From: Whalleya microplaca | Taxonomy: Eukaryota; Ascomycota; Sordariomycetes; Xylariales; Xylariaceae | Assembly: GCA_022497155.1 (NCBI GenBank) | Contig: MU385718.1 | Span: 930,001-994,000, forward strand | Length of the DNA stretch: 64,000 bases | Direction of reading: 5' to 3' | The notes under the pieces: generated by a model | Told to the model about the DNA's origin: nothing | The model's database searches: none | What the model saw: only the letters and a program-made list of their open reading frames with translations | Translations under genes and position numbers: made by a program | Shown here: in pieces, positions 22,585 through 34,453 of the stretch | Layout: the number at the start of each line of letters is the position of its first letter | Position numbering within the stretch: the stretch's first letter is position 1

Positions 22585-23973
22585 ATGGCCCAGCCAAATA
22601 TCGCCGAGCCCGTCGAGGATTATGAGTATGTTGCCGCCATGCCACATCTATAGCTAACCAGCCGAAATCTAACGCCGCCATCTCTTCGCTAGCTACGAGT
22701 CGTTGCCGCCCAATTTTTCCCTCGCGCAGAACATGACTGCCGGAGCCTTCGCTGGCATCGCGGTATGCATCGGCCCTCCGACTACCTTCCAAGGGGCGAG
22801 GGGCTTTGTGAGCTAATGGAATGCCAGGAACATACCGTCATGTACCCGATTGATGCCATTAAGGTGCGCCATGCCCACCTGACCTTGACCTTCCCTCAAT
22901 CTGGGACTGACTCATTGAGATGCAGACGCGAATGCAAATTATAAATCCCTCGCCGAATTCGGTCTACAAGGGCATGATACAGGGTACTATGCGGATAGCG
23001 AGCGGAGAGGGATTCTTGAAGCTATGGCGTGGGATGTCTAGCGTTGTGGTCGGAGCTGGTATGCCCTTCAAAAAGAGCTTGATATGGACTATTTTCTCAC
23101 ATTCACGACCGTCAGGACCTGCGCATGCCGTCTACTTCGCAACGTATGAGGCTGTCAAGCATTTGATGGGCGGCAACAGAGCGGGTGTTCACCACCCGCT
23201 CGCTGCTGGTAAGTCACACATGTGCACCAATTGGCTCTTGCTATACCATGAGACTAAAAATTTCATCACTTGTTTCAGCTACCAGCGGAGCTTGTGCAAC
23301 CATTGCCAGCGATGCGCTGATGAACCCCTTCGACGGTAAGTTGCACGGGCTCGAGGACGGGGCAGGGCGCATGTCTAACGCGAGGCATAGTGATCAAGCA
23401 ACGCATGCAAATACAAAACTCAAGCAAGATGTATCGCTCCATGAACGATTGTGCCCGATACGTCTACAGAACCGAAGGCCTATCTGCCTTCTACGTCTCC
23501 TATCCGACGACGCTGTCTATGACGGTCCCCTTTACGGCGCTGCAATTCCTGGCCTACGAGTCTATATCGACGGCTATGAATCCCAGTAAGGTATACGACC
23601 CCTTCACACACTGTATGGCAGGTGCTGTTGCTGGCGGATTTGCCGCGGCTTTGACGACGCCCATGGACGTAATCAAGACTATGCTGCAGACGCGCGGGAC
23701 CGCCACCGACCCGGAGCTTAGGTCGGTGAATGGATTCGTGGCGGGCTGCAGGCTGATGTATCGAAGAGAGGGTTTCCGTGGATTCTTCAAAGGGGTTCGG
23801 CCGAGGGTGGTGACCACAATGCCGAGCACAGCCATTTGTTGGTCGGCTTACGAGGCCTCAAAGTGAGTGCAATTGTGTTCATGATCTATTACTGACCCCC
23901 GAAAAGAGCCATTTTTTGTTACTCACAATCTGACTGCAGGGCCTACTTCATTCGAGCCAATACATCATCGTGA
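22585..23973 (+). CDS. MRS4: Mitochondrial carrier, mitoferrin type (Mrs3/Mrs4-like iron transporter)
   Basis: Inner-membrane carrier; the Mrs3/4 family imports iron for haem and Fe-S synthesis. Eight exons: 22585-22625, 22693-22762, 22828-22863, 22926-23058, 23116-23208, 23279-23335, 23391-23862 and 23940-23973. All seven introns (55-77 bp) are GT-AG and the frame closes exactly at 311 aa. Three carrier repeats each carry a signature: PIDAIKTRMQ, PFDVIKQRMQ and PMDVIKTMLQ. The start MAQPNIAEPVEDYDYESLPPN matches fungal homologues after splicing the first intron. Exon 3 is a 36-nt micro-exon. The yeast MRS3 and MRS4 genes are paralogues, so the symbol is by family. Confidence in the structure is high because every junction restores a conserved residue. 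Confidence 0.92.
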
Positions 23974-24956
23974 TGCGCAATGTCAGATTTGATCCAAATT
24001 TTTTTCTTATCTCGAAGGACTTTGGGTCAATCGGATCACTTCTCACCGACTTTGCCCTCACATAACTCCGAGACGCAGGACCGAGCCCGAGCATCGGACC
24101 TTAGCTACATGTAGCTACATGTCTGGGTAGCTCTCAGCCTGCGGCCAATGTCTCCCCCCCACAAGAAAAAGGGTGCTTGAAATCCACCTTTTACCAAAAG
24201 CTGTGCAAAGTATCACAGGATATATATCTCAACAGGTGCCACTTTCCTGGATACTTCGCATTTGAGGTGCTGTGGAGTTAGTTTTTCCCATATTTTCCGA
24301 TCCATCCGAAGATTTTTCGAAGAGCAATCAAGGGAGAATGGGGGAGGGGGGAAAGAAAAAAAACCCAAAATGGTCGGTGCGCTCGACTCTATAATGTACA
24401 TAATGCTTTTCGCACCATCTTCCGGTATTGATGTTGGCTGAAGACACGGGGTGAAATGATAGAGGCGCGGGAAAGTTTACGACGGACGCGGCGTTGGCTC
24501 GAATTTTTTCTTCTCGGATTTCTTCGCTCATGATACCGTCAACTGGGAAGTGGATGGGCTTTTGTAACGAAGTTCATGACCATCGTTTGGCTTGAAACCT
24601 GTGTACAGATATAAATACTATTACGGCCTGGCATCCAAATGAGAAAAGAAGCGTTCAAATTCGTTCGTGTGTCTGAGCATTTGCAACTAACGTAGAGTCG
24701 TGTAGTGAAGTTCCGGTTATCATCGCTTTGGGAAGCTTCTAGGACTGGGACCTGTATTTGGAATTACTGGTCTGGAACCTAAGAGATGCCTCATATAATG
24801 GGTGTCATATGAAGGTCATACATACATACGAATTCTAGATGCATAATCAGTTCCACTTTCGAGCCCTTCAGCAACTCGGAAGCTCCCCTCATATGGATGC
24901 CCAAGATCGGTGCCCACATGCAGATCTCCCTTCCCTCCCATCCATTCACCCATCCA
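23974..24956. other. Convergent intergenic region
   Basis: Between the carrier (+) and the secreted protein (-). It contains A- and T-rich runs and no gene that I can support. Confidence 0.45.
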
Positions 24957-26001
24957 TCATGCCTCGGCTTCGTCTGTACTCAACCCAACCGCTACCAACG
25001 AGACGCTCCTCCCCAGCAGCCCTGCAGCACCAGCAGTACCCGCACCCGCACCCGCACCCGCACCCGCACCCGCACCCGCATCATCATCGTCTATCCCGCT
25101 CTGCCGCCGCCTCAGCTCCACCTCCTCCAGCTCCGCCTTCTTATTCATACTCCCACTCTTCCTCCTCCTCTCACCCCTCCCCTTATCCCCCCGCCCCGCC
25201 ACGGCCCCGGCCTGCCCCTCCCACTTCACCACAAAAGTCCCCTCCTCCCCCGTGGCATCGAGGAAGTAGCGCGGCGACGCGTCCGCGATGACGGGCAGCA
25301 GGAGCACGGAGTAGCGGGCCCAGAAGATGACGGCGTCGGGGCCGAGGCCCGCCGCGCTGTGCGCGAAGAACAGCGCGTCCGAGGCGCCGGGGCCGTTGTT
25401 GAGGACTAGGAAGGTTGGGTCCGGGAGCGAGGCGGTGGATGGGGGGGCGGAGGCGGCGGGTTGGATGTAGAGGAGGTCGGAGCGGATGTTGGGCACTTGG
25501 GGGAGGGGGGGGGGTTAGTTGGGGTTTGGGAGTGGGAGGAGGTGGGTGGGTGAGGGTCTGGGTATGAGGTGTAGGGAGGTACGGAGGTAGGGAGTGGATT
25601 ATTGAGGGAAGGAATAGATAGGTGGAAGAAGGAAGAGAAATACATAGACAAGAAATAGTACATAAGTGTATCTAATAGGAAAAGGGGTGAAAAGGAGACC
25701 GATCAGGGGCTAAGAACACCTATGAACAAAACACACAGAAAACAAGAAGCACAATCAAGAGAAAAGGGGCAAATATATAACCACACATACCAGTGAAATT
25801 AAACGCATTCTCGATCCCCGCCGGGACCGCATTCCCAACGTACATATTCCCGTCGCCGTACCAGGTCCGCAGCCGGACGAACTGCCCGTTCTCCACGTAC
25901 TGTACCGCGACGTTGAAGGCGCTAAGGGACTGCGCCGCGGGTTCTGCCTGTGCTCGCGCGCCCGCGAGTGCGCATAGGGCTGTGAGATTGCGCAGACGCA
26001 T
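24957..26001 (-). CDS. Predicted secreted protein of unknown function
   Basis: Two exons, 26001-25791 and 25495-24957, joined across a 295-bp intron (GTATGT donor, AAG acceptor, CTAAC branch motif near 25515), the longest intron here; 249 aa. A cleavable signal peptide is evident (MRLRNLTALCALAGARAQA, residues 1-19). The mature part starts with a beta-rich domain (FNVAVQYVENGQFVRLRTWYGDG) and includes SDLLYIQPAA and PTFLVLNNGPGASDALFF. A low-complexity Asp-then-(Ala-Gly) stretch near the C-terminus is encoded by a 7-copy hexanucleotide repeat. The C-terminal 20 residues are mildly hydrophobic but end in acids, so a GPI anchor is doubtful. I do not recognise the family; extracellular location is inferred. 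Confidence 0.72.
25039..25080. repeat. Hexanucleotide repeat CCCGCA, 7 copies, inside the secreted-protein CDS
   Basis: Seven exact copies of a 6-bp unit. Because the unit is a multiple of three, copy changes would lengthen or shorten the Ala-Gly dipeptide run without a frameshift. Confidence 0.85.
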
Positions 26002-27556
26002 TTCTGATGCGTTGGGGATAAGTGAGGTGAGTCCTCTGTGTCCAAAGTAGGTGAGGGGATCCGTATATAGATGGAAGTTCTTGGCCCGCCTAGAGGCTCG
26101 TGTAAAAGAGACCGCTGGATTTGCAAGGTCAAGATAGTCGAAGCTGATGCGGTGCTCTTACTTATAGTGTATGCAGATAGAAACGAGGTTTATGAAAAAC
26201 CTAACGTTGAGCTCTGCAAATTTATAGAGTTCGAATTGTTCGAACTGTTCGAAGGAAGGAGTGAATCATGTATAATTGAGATATTATAGGTTACTATATT
26301 GACGGAGTATACACATGGAATTCTACCTATCTGTGACTATACGCACATGCCAGCATTTTCGCATTAAACAATCTAGAGCTACAAGCATGCGGAGAATCCC
26401 AATCGCTGAAGACGGGCTAGCTATAAGAACCCGCTCATATAGCATACATGCGGTATGTGACATTGGGACTCGATACGACGTGGAAGCCGAGGTTCGAGAT
26501 TGAAGGAGCATTGCGACGACTGACACCCATCGTTATATTTGTAAGGCTGAGTCAGGATGCTCCGGCCTATCAAGAGGCGAAGTGGGGGCCCGATTGGGCA
26601 ATCTACCCAGCCTCGGTAGTTGAGTAGTTGTCATAGCTAGGTAAGCATCTCTGTTCTATTAGGTAAACTCCAGGAGTTAAGAAGATGCCCGAAAGAGGAG
26701 AGAGGCCGAGGTATGTATAATTAGATGAGACCACCCGTAGCTGGGCCTGGTTCTCGTGGGGTGTATTGACATTGAGATGTGAAGATACCTTATCTAAGAG
26801 TGTTTTGTCCGCGTTTACTAATCGCGGAACAACAACTGTTTATAGGGAAGGATAGAAAAAGAGGATGGAACATGATGATATGAATCTCAAAGCTATCCAA
26901 CACTCTCTGTCCAGTCGATGTGTGTTCACGCTAGGCGTGTTGGTTGTAACTAAACGCCTATAAATATATTTCGCCGACTAACAGACACGCATGTATGCAA
27001 CGCAATGGTAACAGGCCAGTAGGAACAAAGCAACTTATATCTCAATACCCGAAAGAGGAAAGTCAGATAGCTCCCCTACAACCATGGGAGCGGTCCTAGT
27101 TGAATATAAAGTTGCAGACGTCCGGACCCCAAAGTAACGCTGGCCCGTCGTCTCCCACATAGCCGTGAGACAGGGTTTCTTGAACCAAGATTCAGAATTG
27201 GGGGTTTGTGATAACTTCATTTAGCCTGAATAGACAGTTGCATAATCGACAGTTTAATGAATGGCATGAACTCAAACTTATGATGAGATGAGATTCAGAT
27301 AGCATAGATAAGCGCTTTACTCTGCTTATTAAGTGACTCTTCATACCTCAAAACGCAGTTACACGTCGATGCGACGACTCGAGAACAGTTCATAGTGGTA
27401 TGATCCCATTACTATTTTGACAAGAGGACGCATACCTCATTGGTTCATGACTGGACGTCATCTCAATTGATTATTTACTCCCATAGGTACTCTCCTAGAT
27501 AACTCCAGAAACTCCAACCATCCATTCCCATGCAAAATCGCCCCCCTGGACGCGGT
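26002..27556. other. Intergenic, upstream of the secreted protein and downstream of the DnaJ gene
   Basis: No gene found. Three TTCGAA palindromes spaced exactly 9 bp apart lie at 26230-26253, about 230 bp upstream of the secreted-protein start. Short open frames here have no domains. Confidence 0.4.
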
Positions 27557-29189
27557 TTAGCCGAATGGGAAGCCTCCCGGGAAACCACCGCCTCCTGATC
27601 CGAATTTGAACTGGAACTGTTGCCCACCACCTTGTTGGAACATGAATGGGGAGCCACCACCGCCGAAGGGGCTTCCCTGGAATGGGTTCTGTTGCTCGTG
27701 AGAGTTGGGGTCGTCTCCTCTGTCGAACCTGGCTCTCAGCTCCGGGTCGCTCAAAACCTCATATGCCTCATTGATGCCCGCCATCTTCTTCTCGGCCTCC
27801 TCCTTAGATATGCCTTGCTGTGCCGCCTTGTCGGGGTGGTGTACTTTCATGAGCTTCTTGTAGGCGGACTTGATCTGTCGCTCGTCTGCATCATGTGCGA
27901 CGCCCAGGATCTTGTAGTAGTCCTTGGTCTTGCTGCGCTTGAGGGCGATCTGAGCCTTCTGCATTAGGGGTTTGATGATATCGTTCTTGTCGGGTCTGAT
28001 TTCTGAAGCTTTGTTGAGTGTGCCAACGCAAGCCTCGAATTCCTCGGCATCTAGCTGGGTCTTGGCTTTGTACAAGAGTCCGTAAAGGGACTGCTCATCT
28101 AATTGCAGGGCCTTCGGACAATACGTGCTCGCCTTCTTGCTGTTTGCCTGTACACTAGTTAGCAACCGATTTGCTCAGTAATCTTTAAGAAATACTGACC
28201 TCGTAATAAGCTTGGCAAGCCGTCTCAACTATCCGAGCTAGGAGGGCATTTGGTGCGCGCTCCGGAATGATGCCATCCTTTTTCAGATTGTTGACCTGCT
28301 CTTCGACTTCACTGATCAGGCCTGGCTCCTCACCACTCTGTACCAACATCTTGACACCGGTCATAGGCTGTTTCCTCTCCAATGCCTTGTCGACCTTGGT
28401 CAACGTCTTCTCAATGCTCTTCATCTGCTTTAGCAACTTCTTGCAGGACTTAGACTCAGGATCCGAGTGCATGCACTTCCTGATCTGCGCCATTCCCTGT
28501 TCCAGGTCTCCCAAGCCGTAGAATGTGTTGGCCGATATCTTGAGATGTGGGGTGGTGTCGCCGGCCTTCATCTGCAGGATGTGGTGCAGATCGTTCATTC
28601 CCTCCTCGATAGCTCCTTTCTCGAACCGGCAATTGGAGCGCAGTTCTCGAAGGTGGACGGCCCGGTTCGCCACGACGATGGCCTCCCCGGCCTGGCTTAT
28701 ACATTCGTCCCAGTTTCCGCTTGCTGCCGCGGCCTCGGCCAACTTGGCAGCCCCTTGTGCCTCGACCAATTTGCCCAAGTCGGGAGATCCTGAGCCTACC
28801 TTGGCCAAACGGTACTGTTCTCTTGCGCCATCCCAGTCGGCACCCCTCGCCTTGAGCTTGCCCAGCTGTACGTGTGCGCCCTCGAAACCAGGCCTCAGCT
28901 CCAAGACCTTGTTGAAGTCAGAGGTCGCCTGTGCGGTGCGGCCGAGGGAGAGGTAGGTGGTGGCGCGTTTGAAGAAGGTCAGGTAGTCGTTCGGGTCTCG
29001 AGCGACGGCGGCATCGTAGTATGTCAGGGCCTCGCTCGTCTCGCCCTTCATCAAGTGTGATTGGGCGGATGAGAGCAGCGCCGACACTGGGGTATCAGAA
29101 GGTATGTCTGAAGCCGACAGGGCATTGATGAGACCCGACGAAGTCAGTATAGTGGCTGCAAGAGCCAAGGTTGATACGGGGATGATCAT
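27557..29189 (-). CDS. ER-lumenal DnaJ/TPR co-chaperone (DNAJC3/P58IPK-like)
   Basis: Two exons, 29189-28200 and 28147-27557, with a 52-bp intron (GTCAGT...CAG, GCTAACTA branch) in phase 0; 526 aa. The N-terminus has a hydrophobic signal sequence (residues 1-24, ending near INALSAS). Repeated helical pairs such as [20 protein letters not shown] and [14 protein letters not shown] mark several TPR units. A J domain follows at about 406-470 with the HPD tripeptide at 434-436 ([10 protein letters not shown]), then a Gly/Phe-rich tail ending in GGFPFG. This order is the DNAJC3 architecture, which recruits Hsp70/BiP to misfolded ER clients. No KDEL/HDEL signal is present, as is normal for this type. 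Tandem GATGC-like repeats lie just upstream (29203-29237). Confidence 0.9.
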
Positions 29190-29992
29190 GATGAGGTGAT
29201 GCGATTCGATGCGATGCTACGCGATGCGATGCGATCAGGAGAGAGTTGAGTCTGTCCGTGGGCGCGGACGCGCTCCGTCTATTAGATGGATGAGCAAAAG
29301 GAGTAAAAGAAAATGACAAAACTGGTAGGCGAAGAGTGGAAGAGAAGAGACGAGAAGAATGAGGTCTCAGTCCTGGTTCGCTGGCGATAATAATAAAGAC
29401 TAGGATCAAAGGACGAATTGGATGATTTCCAGGATCTGGACTAACAAAGTGTTTTGCTGTCCTTTAGATGATGTGCTAAGGAGTACTTTACATATCCCTA
29501 TGTTTTCAGCCAAATTCGTAGTAGTAGCATGTACCTTACTAACATTCAGACCCCTGCTTGGACAAGCTGGCCACTTCGGCCATGTTATTAATTACTTGCG
29601 TAGGCATGTAAGTAGGCACGCGCCACAGGTACTGTAGGTACGTACTTACATAATGTACCTACATACTGTATGTACAGAATACGTACAGTACCCCTCCACT
29701 AAGCTGGACCGTTACAGGGATCTTCCATACCCACCGGTTGCGGCTGCACCCCACCAAATACCCGCTAAGCCATTAGAGCTGGAGCACTGTCGCGTCTGCG
29801 CGTGCTTCAATTCCATAAAGTCGGTATAGAAGGGATCCTCACCGTTTCGTCCAACAATAAAAAGAAACAACCCACCATGCAATAATTAATAAAGCAGCTC
29901 CTAACTAGGACGACAAGAACTACATACCTACCTCCTTTCTCTCTCAACCAATCTACCAAAACAAATCGATTGCTACCCAGCTAGCTAATATA
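29190..29992. promoter_or_regulatory. Divergent upstream region of the DnaJ/TPR and HAUS1-like genes
   Basis: Between two divergent start codons. It carries GATGC/GATGCGAT tandem repeats at 29203-29237 next to the DnaJ start and a run of TACCTAC/TACGTAC-type motifs at about 29598-29690. No specific factor site is assigned. Confidence 0.4.
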
Positions 29993-30955
29993 ATGGCCCA
30001 CCTGGCCCCCCAAACCGCCATCTTCTCGCCCTCCGTCGCCCGCGCCGCCGCCTCGACCGCGAAGGACTGGTCGTACGTGGACAGCTGGCTGCGGTCCAAA
30101 TACGCGACCGAGAACCGGCGCCCGCCATCCTTCGAGCGCAACCCGGAGACCCTGCGGATCCTGCTCGCCCTGGCCGCCGCCAACGAGGGCGCGGACGAGG
30201 AGCGCGAGCAGCTCCTGCGCATCGAGGAGGCCGCGCTCGAGGAGGTGCGGGCCGCCGAGCAGACGCGCTCGCGCCGCCGGGACCAGCTGGGCGAGGCCGA
30301 GGAGGCGGTGGTGGCGGACGGGGAGCTGATGGCCGAGGACCTGCTGGCCGCGCTCGAGGACGGGCTGAGCAAGGAGGGCCGGACGGCGCTGGACGCCATG
30401 GCGAGCATGGCCGTCGAGCTGGGCGTGGCGTACCCGACGCCGGAGGGGCTGGGGGCGCGCTTCGTCGAGCTGCAGGGGCGGGCCTTCGAGGTGCAGGAGG
30501 CGGTCGAGCGCGTGGGGCTGCTGCAGCGGTACCTCGACCGCGAGGCCGCGGAGCTCGACGCCTTCATCGAGGAGCTGCAGGGCGAGAGGTACCAGCCCGC
30601 GCCCGACCTGGCCAAGCAGAACCTGGAGCTGCAGCGCAAGATCAAGGGCATGACGGCGAAGCTGCCCGAGCTCAAGCAGCAGGTCATCTTCCTCGAGAAG
30701 TCGATCGGGCTGCCGAGTATTACGGTCGAGGAGGTCCGGGAGGATGAGGAGGGCTATCTCGAGCTGCTGGCTAAGAAAAAGGAGCTCGATGCTAAGGTCC
30801 ATGCCTTCGCTGGCCTGCCTCCCGATGTCGAAGCGGCCCGCGCGCAGCTGGAGGCGCTCCGCACCGAACTTCGAGAGGTGACAGAGCAGAGAGATGAGTA
30901 TTTCGAGAAGCTAGTGGAACGCGAGAGCCCAGTTAAGACCAGAAGGAAACCGTGA
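29993..30955 (+). CDS. HAUS augmin-like complex subunit 1 homologue
   Basis: Intronless gene of 320 aa. The protein is almost wholly helical and coiled-coil, with Glu/Arg/Ala/Leu heptads from about residue 60 to the end. The N-terminal block AKDWSYVDSWLRSKY followed by PSFERNPETLRILLALAAANE matches what I know of fungal HAUS1-like proteins. Augmin recruits gamma-tubulin to existing spindle microtubules; it occurs in filamentous ascomycetes but not in budding yeast. The ORF is GC-rich, with many GAG, CTG and GCC codons in its first 700 nt. The start at 29993 is the first ATG (ATAATGGCC). The coiled-coil character makes the family call less secure than the gene call. Confidence 0.75.
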   Translation: MAHLAPQTAIFSPSVARAAASTAKDWSYVDSWLRSKYATENRRPPSFERNPETLRILLALAAANEGADEEREQLLRIEEAALEEVRAAEQTRSRRRDQLGEAEEAVVADGELMAEDLLAALEDGLSKEGRTALDAMASMAVELGVAYPTPEGLGARFVELQGRAFEVQEAVERVGLLQRYLDREAAELDAFIEELQGERYQPAPDLAKQNLELQRKIKGMTAKLPELKQQVIFLEKSIGLPSITVEEVREDEEGYLELLAKKKELDAKVHAFAGLPPDVEAARAQLEALRTELREVTEQRDEYFEKLVERESPVKTRRKP

Positions 30956-31180
30956 AAGAAACCGGATAGCATGCTGGCTCTTCATGTTATTGCCTCTTCT
31001 GCTCCGGGTATTCATTCCCATTAATGCTCTAGATGATACCTAATACAAATTAAAAGTCCGCTGTTACCACAGCTGCCTCTATTACCACGCTCATGTATAT
31101 ATACCATGCTCTCTCTCAAGGTTAAAACAGACAGATGCGCCACCAATGCTTGTTGCCTTAATACCATGGCATGATTACTA

Positions 31181-34100
31181 TTACTGTTGCTGCGCTCGCT
31201 TTCCCCTGCCAGAAACGGATGCGCCAAGTCTTCCAGAAAGTCGTCCTAATCCTGAACTTCGCTTCGGTGGTGCTGCGGGCGTCGGGTCCTTCTGGGGTAC
31301 TGCCGGAGGTCGTGGCGTCTCCTTCGCGCCAGCACCGTCCGTGGTGCGCAACTCACTAAAATCAGGTCCGTCGCCAGGGCCGCCTCCGCCATTCCGCTGT
31401 GCCCATCTCGCCTTATCCTGCACGCTCCGGAACTTGTCCAGAAGCTGATCCCATCGGATGATAGCTTCGTCGCGACCCTTACCCAGCCTATTTGGACGAT
31501 CATAACTTGACGCGCCAGGTGTAGTGACAGAACTAACAGACAAAGCATGAGTGTCATGAACGCTCTTGGAACGAGGGGTATGGCTTTGCAGAGTAGAGAC
31601 AGTTTCCGCCACCGAACTTGAGCGAGAATGTGGAGAAGGAAGGGGGGAAGATGATACATACGGTCTGGGCGCGATGTGCAAGTAGCCTATCGAGCTTACA
31701 CTGTTGAGTCTATTTTTAAGGGCGGCAAAAGCAGAGGATTGCGGCAAAAGCATCAAAAGACCGTACAGACACTTGTACAGGTACGGGTACTTCTCGGGCT
31801 CCAAAAGTTGAAGGCGCAGATCTGGCACTCTAAGGTTAGACTATGTGGGTGGTCGTACAGTTAGATAAAGCAGACTCACAGGTAAAAACAGGCGATTCAA
31901 TGAGTTGAACAAGTTTATCGATCTGAATGAGGATGTTGACTGTCATCTCAAGTTCCGCACTTGTCTTATTAGCAACGGGATGATCTTCAAGATTGGGTAC
32001 TAGGTGCTCACAAAATCTGCAGGAGGTTGTATGCAGCCTCGTATGCTTGTGCGAGGAGGCACAGCGAGAAGGTAGCCACAGCGTTATAGCACCAAGAGCG
32101 AAATAAAGCCACAAAGAATACCTGGCCGTCCTATGAATATTGTGAGCAAAATGAAAATATATCAGGGAACCAACCTGTGTTACCTTGGTTTCGAGATTCC
32201 GTAATCGCTTCCTCAAGTCGGCTAGCTCTGGGGCGGTGATAAGATTGTTGTTGAGATTCTGCACCATTATGCTGGCGAACTCGACATCATCCTCTTTCTC
32301 AATTGTCTCGGCTAATGTACGATAAATTCGTTCGGGGCTCAGTGTCATACATAACTGGCGAATGATCAAATTTCCCCGCGTCTCTAACAGCTTTCTATCC
32401 GTAGAGAAGAGCTGCAACAGACTGAGCATAAAGTTCGAGAAGTAGTCGTCTTCACTATTCTTGGAAATCTGGGATAGCAGCTGCAAATCTTTGGTAACGA
32501 CAGCTTCCGCCGGATCCGAAAGCGTCTTCAACAAGGCCGGGAATGTACCATCATTGGAAGCGACAATCTTCCTGGGTGCTTTGCGATGCAACATGATGAG
32601 CCAAGTCATCGCTGCAACGCGAGTCGCTTCGTGGTCGTTAAGAAAAAGCAATGTGAGGGAATTGACAGCTGCAGCATAATCCAAATCTGGTTGCGGATGA
32701 ACAGAGGGCGCGGGCGTGAGGATTCTTCGATTTTGAGCTGGCGTGGGACTACGAAACTCCGAGTCGCGAGCACTGTTCAGAGAAGCTCGTGTACTCGACG
32801 CGGCCTCGGGACGGTCCACGGTCAGAGAGGTGGCGTTCCTTGAGTGCTGCTGGTTTGTTGGTGCTTCAAACTCGTCGGTAAGAGAAACGACGTAATCCAT
32901 TAGCGACGTATTGACTCTTCCTGCGGCTTGACGGATTGGTTCAACTCCACTCGCCATCGCCGGGAGAAGGTGGGCGAGGATTTTGGGGGTGAAAGGCAAG
33001 ACTTCTTCAGGACAAATATCAAGGAACGATACAATCCAACGTAGACTTTCCAAAAGGCTATCCTCCTCTGTATAACGTTAGAAATGTGAATATTCTTTGA
33101 GCGGTCATCCTTACCTAGAGGAGAGTCCAGAGTGGCGGTCAGAATCTCAAGAATTGCCTTGTAGTTAATTTGGACATCTTGACCAGGAATCCAGTCATCC
33201 TCGCTACTGACTTCATCGTCGTCCTCATTGGCGGTCGTGGAATTCGCTTCCTCTTCATCCGGCACCATACTGCCGCTGTCTACTGACTCTTCTCGCTTTC
33301 TCTTCCCGTCACCCTTCGACTTCTTACTCTCGGCGATCCCTTTCTTCACTCGAGCAATTCGCTTAATTTCGTTCAAGAACTTATCCAGACAGGCCTGAGT
33401 CGCAGCATGGACATCGTGGTTGTTACCACTGAGGAACTTCAATAAACCGGCCAGAAACTCAGGCAAGTAAGTAACCAGCTCGAGGTCTGGGATAGAGTCG
33501 AGAAGAGTAATCCAACCGACAAGGAACGTCCGGGTGAACGGATTCAACACGTATATCCGTTCCTTTAACAGGGGGATAAAATCCGGGAGAGAAAAGGCTG
33601 TTGGCAGATTTGCACTAGAAGGGGCTTGCTGACCCTCGAGCTCCTTAAGCTCATAGGGTGGAGGCGGGCCGGTTTCGAGAACCGACACATATGTAGCAGC
33701 AGATTCCGAGACAATATCCTTGATCAGACGGTCAAGTAGTTCTGCGCCATTCTTCACAGAGAGTTCCGAGTCTGCACCCAGCTATAGAGGCATATTAGAC
33801 TTAGACAAAAGAAAGAATTCAGAGAGACCAGGGCGGTGTTTAGCCATACCTTACATAAAGCATCAAAGATATGATTAAAATACTTCAATATCTCCCCCTT
33901 GGCGACCTTGGCTATATTGTACATAGACTCGCAGGCATAGTAGCGAACACGAGCATCCTGGTCAGTGAAGCACGCTAGCACTGGCGGGACTATTGTTTCA
34001 AGGTATCTGGGTAGTTCCTGAGAGGAGGTTAGGATGGGCAAACTCGCGGCCGATGAGAGTGCAATAGAATCGACGCGGAGGGGAAGAAGGATACGGGGGA

Positions 34101-34453
34101 TGGTGACGGTGATAGCAAGAGACAGAGACAGAGAGAGCGAAAGAGAAAAGAAAAGAAGAGGCATACCGAGCCGAGGGCGATGGCAGCAGCGGCTAGTCCT
34201 ATCAAACCTCCATTGCGAGCATGAGGTTGATGTACCGCGTAGGCATACTCATTACACAACTGATCGAGGATGTCCTGGACCCTCGTGTGATCCTTGACTG
34301 CTACTAGATCTCGAATAGAACGCTCGAGTCTACGAGATGGTCTGGTCAGCCAGCCGACTAAGGTACGAGTCTGGATAATACATACTCCAGAGCACCGGTC
34401 TTCCTCTTGTCGTACAGCTTGTCATTGAGGAGACGTTGGACGTTTGGTTCCAT
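31181..34453 (-). CDS. VAC14: Vac14, HEAT-repeat scaffold of the PtdIns(3,5)P2 kinase complex
   Basis: Scaffold for Fab1/PIKfyve and Fig4 on the vacuole membrane. Eight exons: 34453-34386, 34329-34167, 34017-33850, 33781-33115, 33067-32184, 32130-32012, 31959-31880 and 31821-31181. All introns are GT-AG, from 47 bp to 149 bp, and the joined frame gives 929 aa. Diagnostic blocks include [19 protein letters not shown] at the start, [18 protein letters not shown], the C-terminal domain [20 protein letters not shown] and [20 protein letters not shown], then [13 protein letters not shown]. An acidic, Ser-rich insert ([15 protein letters not shown]) lies between HEAT repeats. The C-terminus is a Ser/Pro/Arg-rich disordered tail ending in Gln-Gln-Gln. 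It converges with the HAUS1-like gene, with only about 225 bp between the stop codons. Confidence 0.95.

Noticed and set aside
26230..26253. Heat-shock element
   Set aside because: The GAA/TTC units are spaced by 3 bp or abut directly rather than following the 5-bp phase of the element.
29953..30802. Long minus-strand frames
   Set aside because: Shadows of the HAUS1-like gene, whose GC-rich codons leave the reverse strand without stops.
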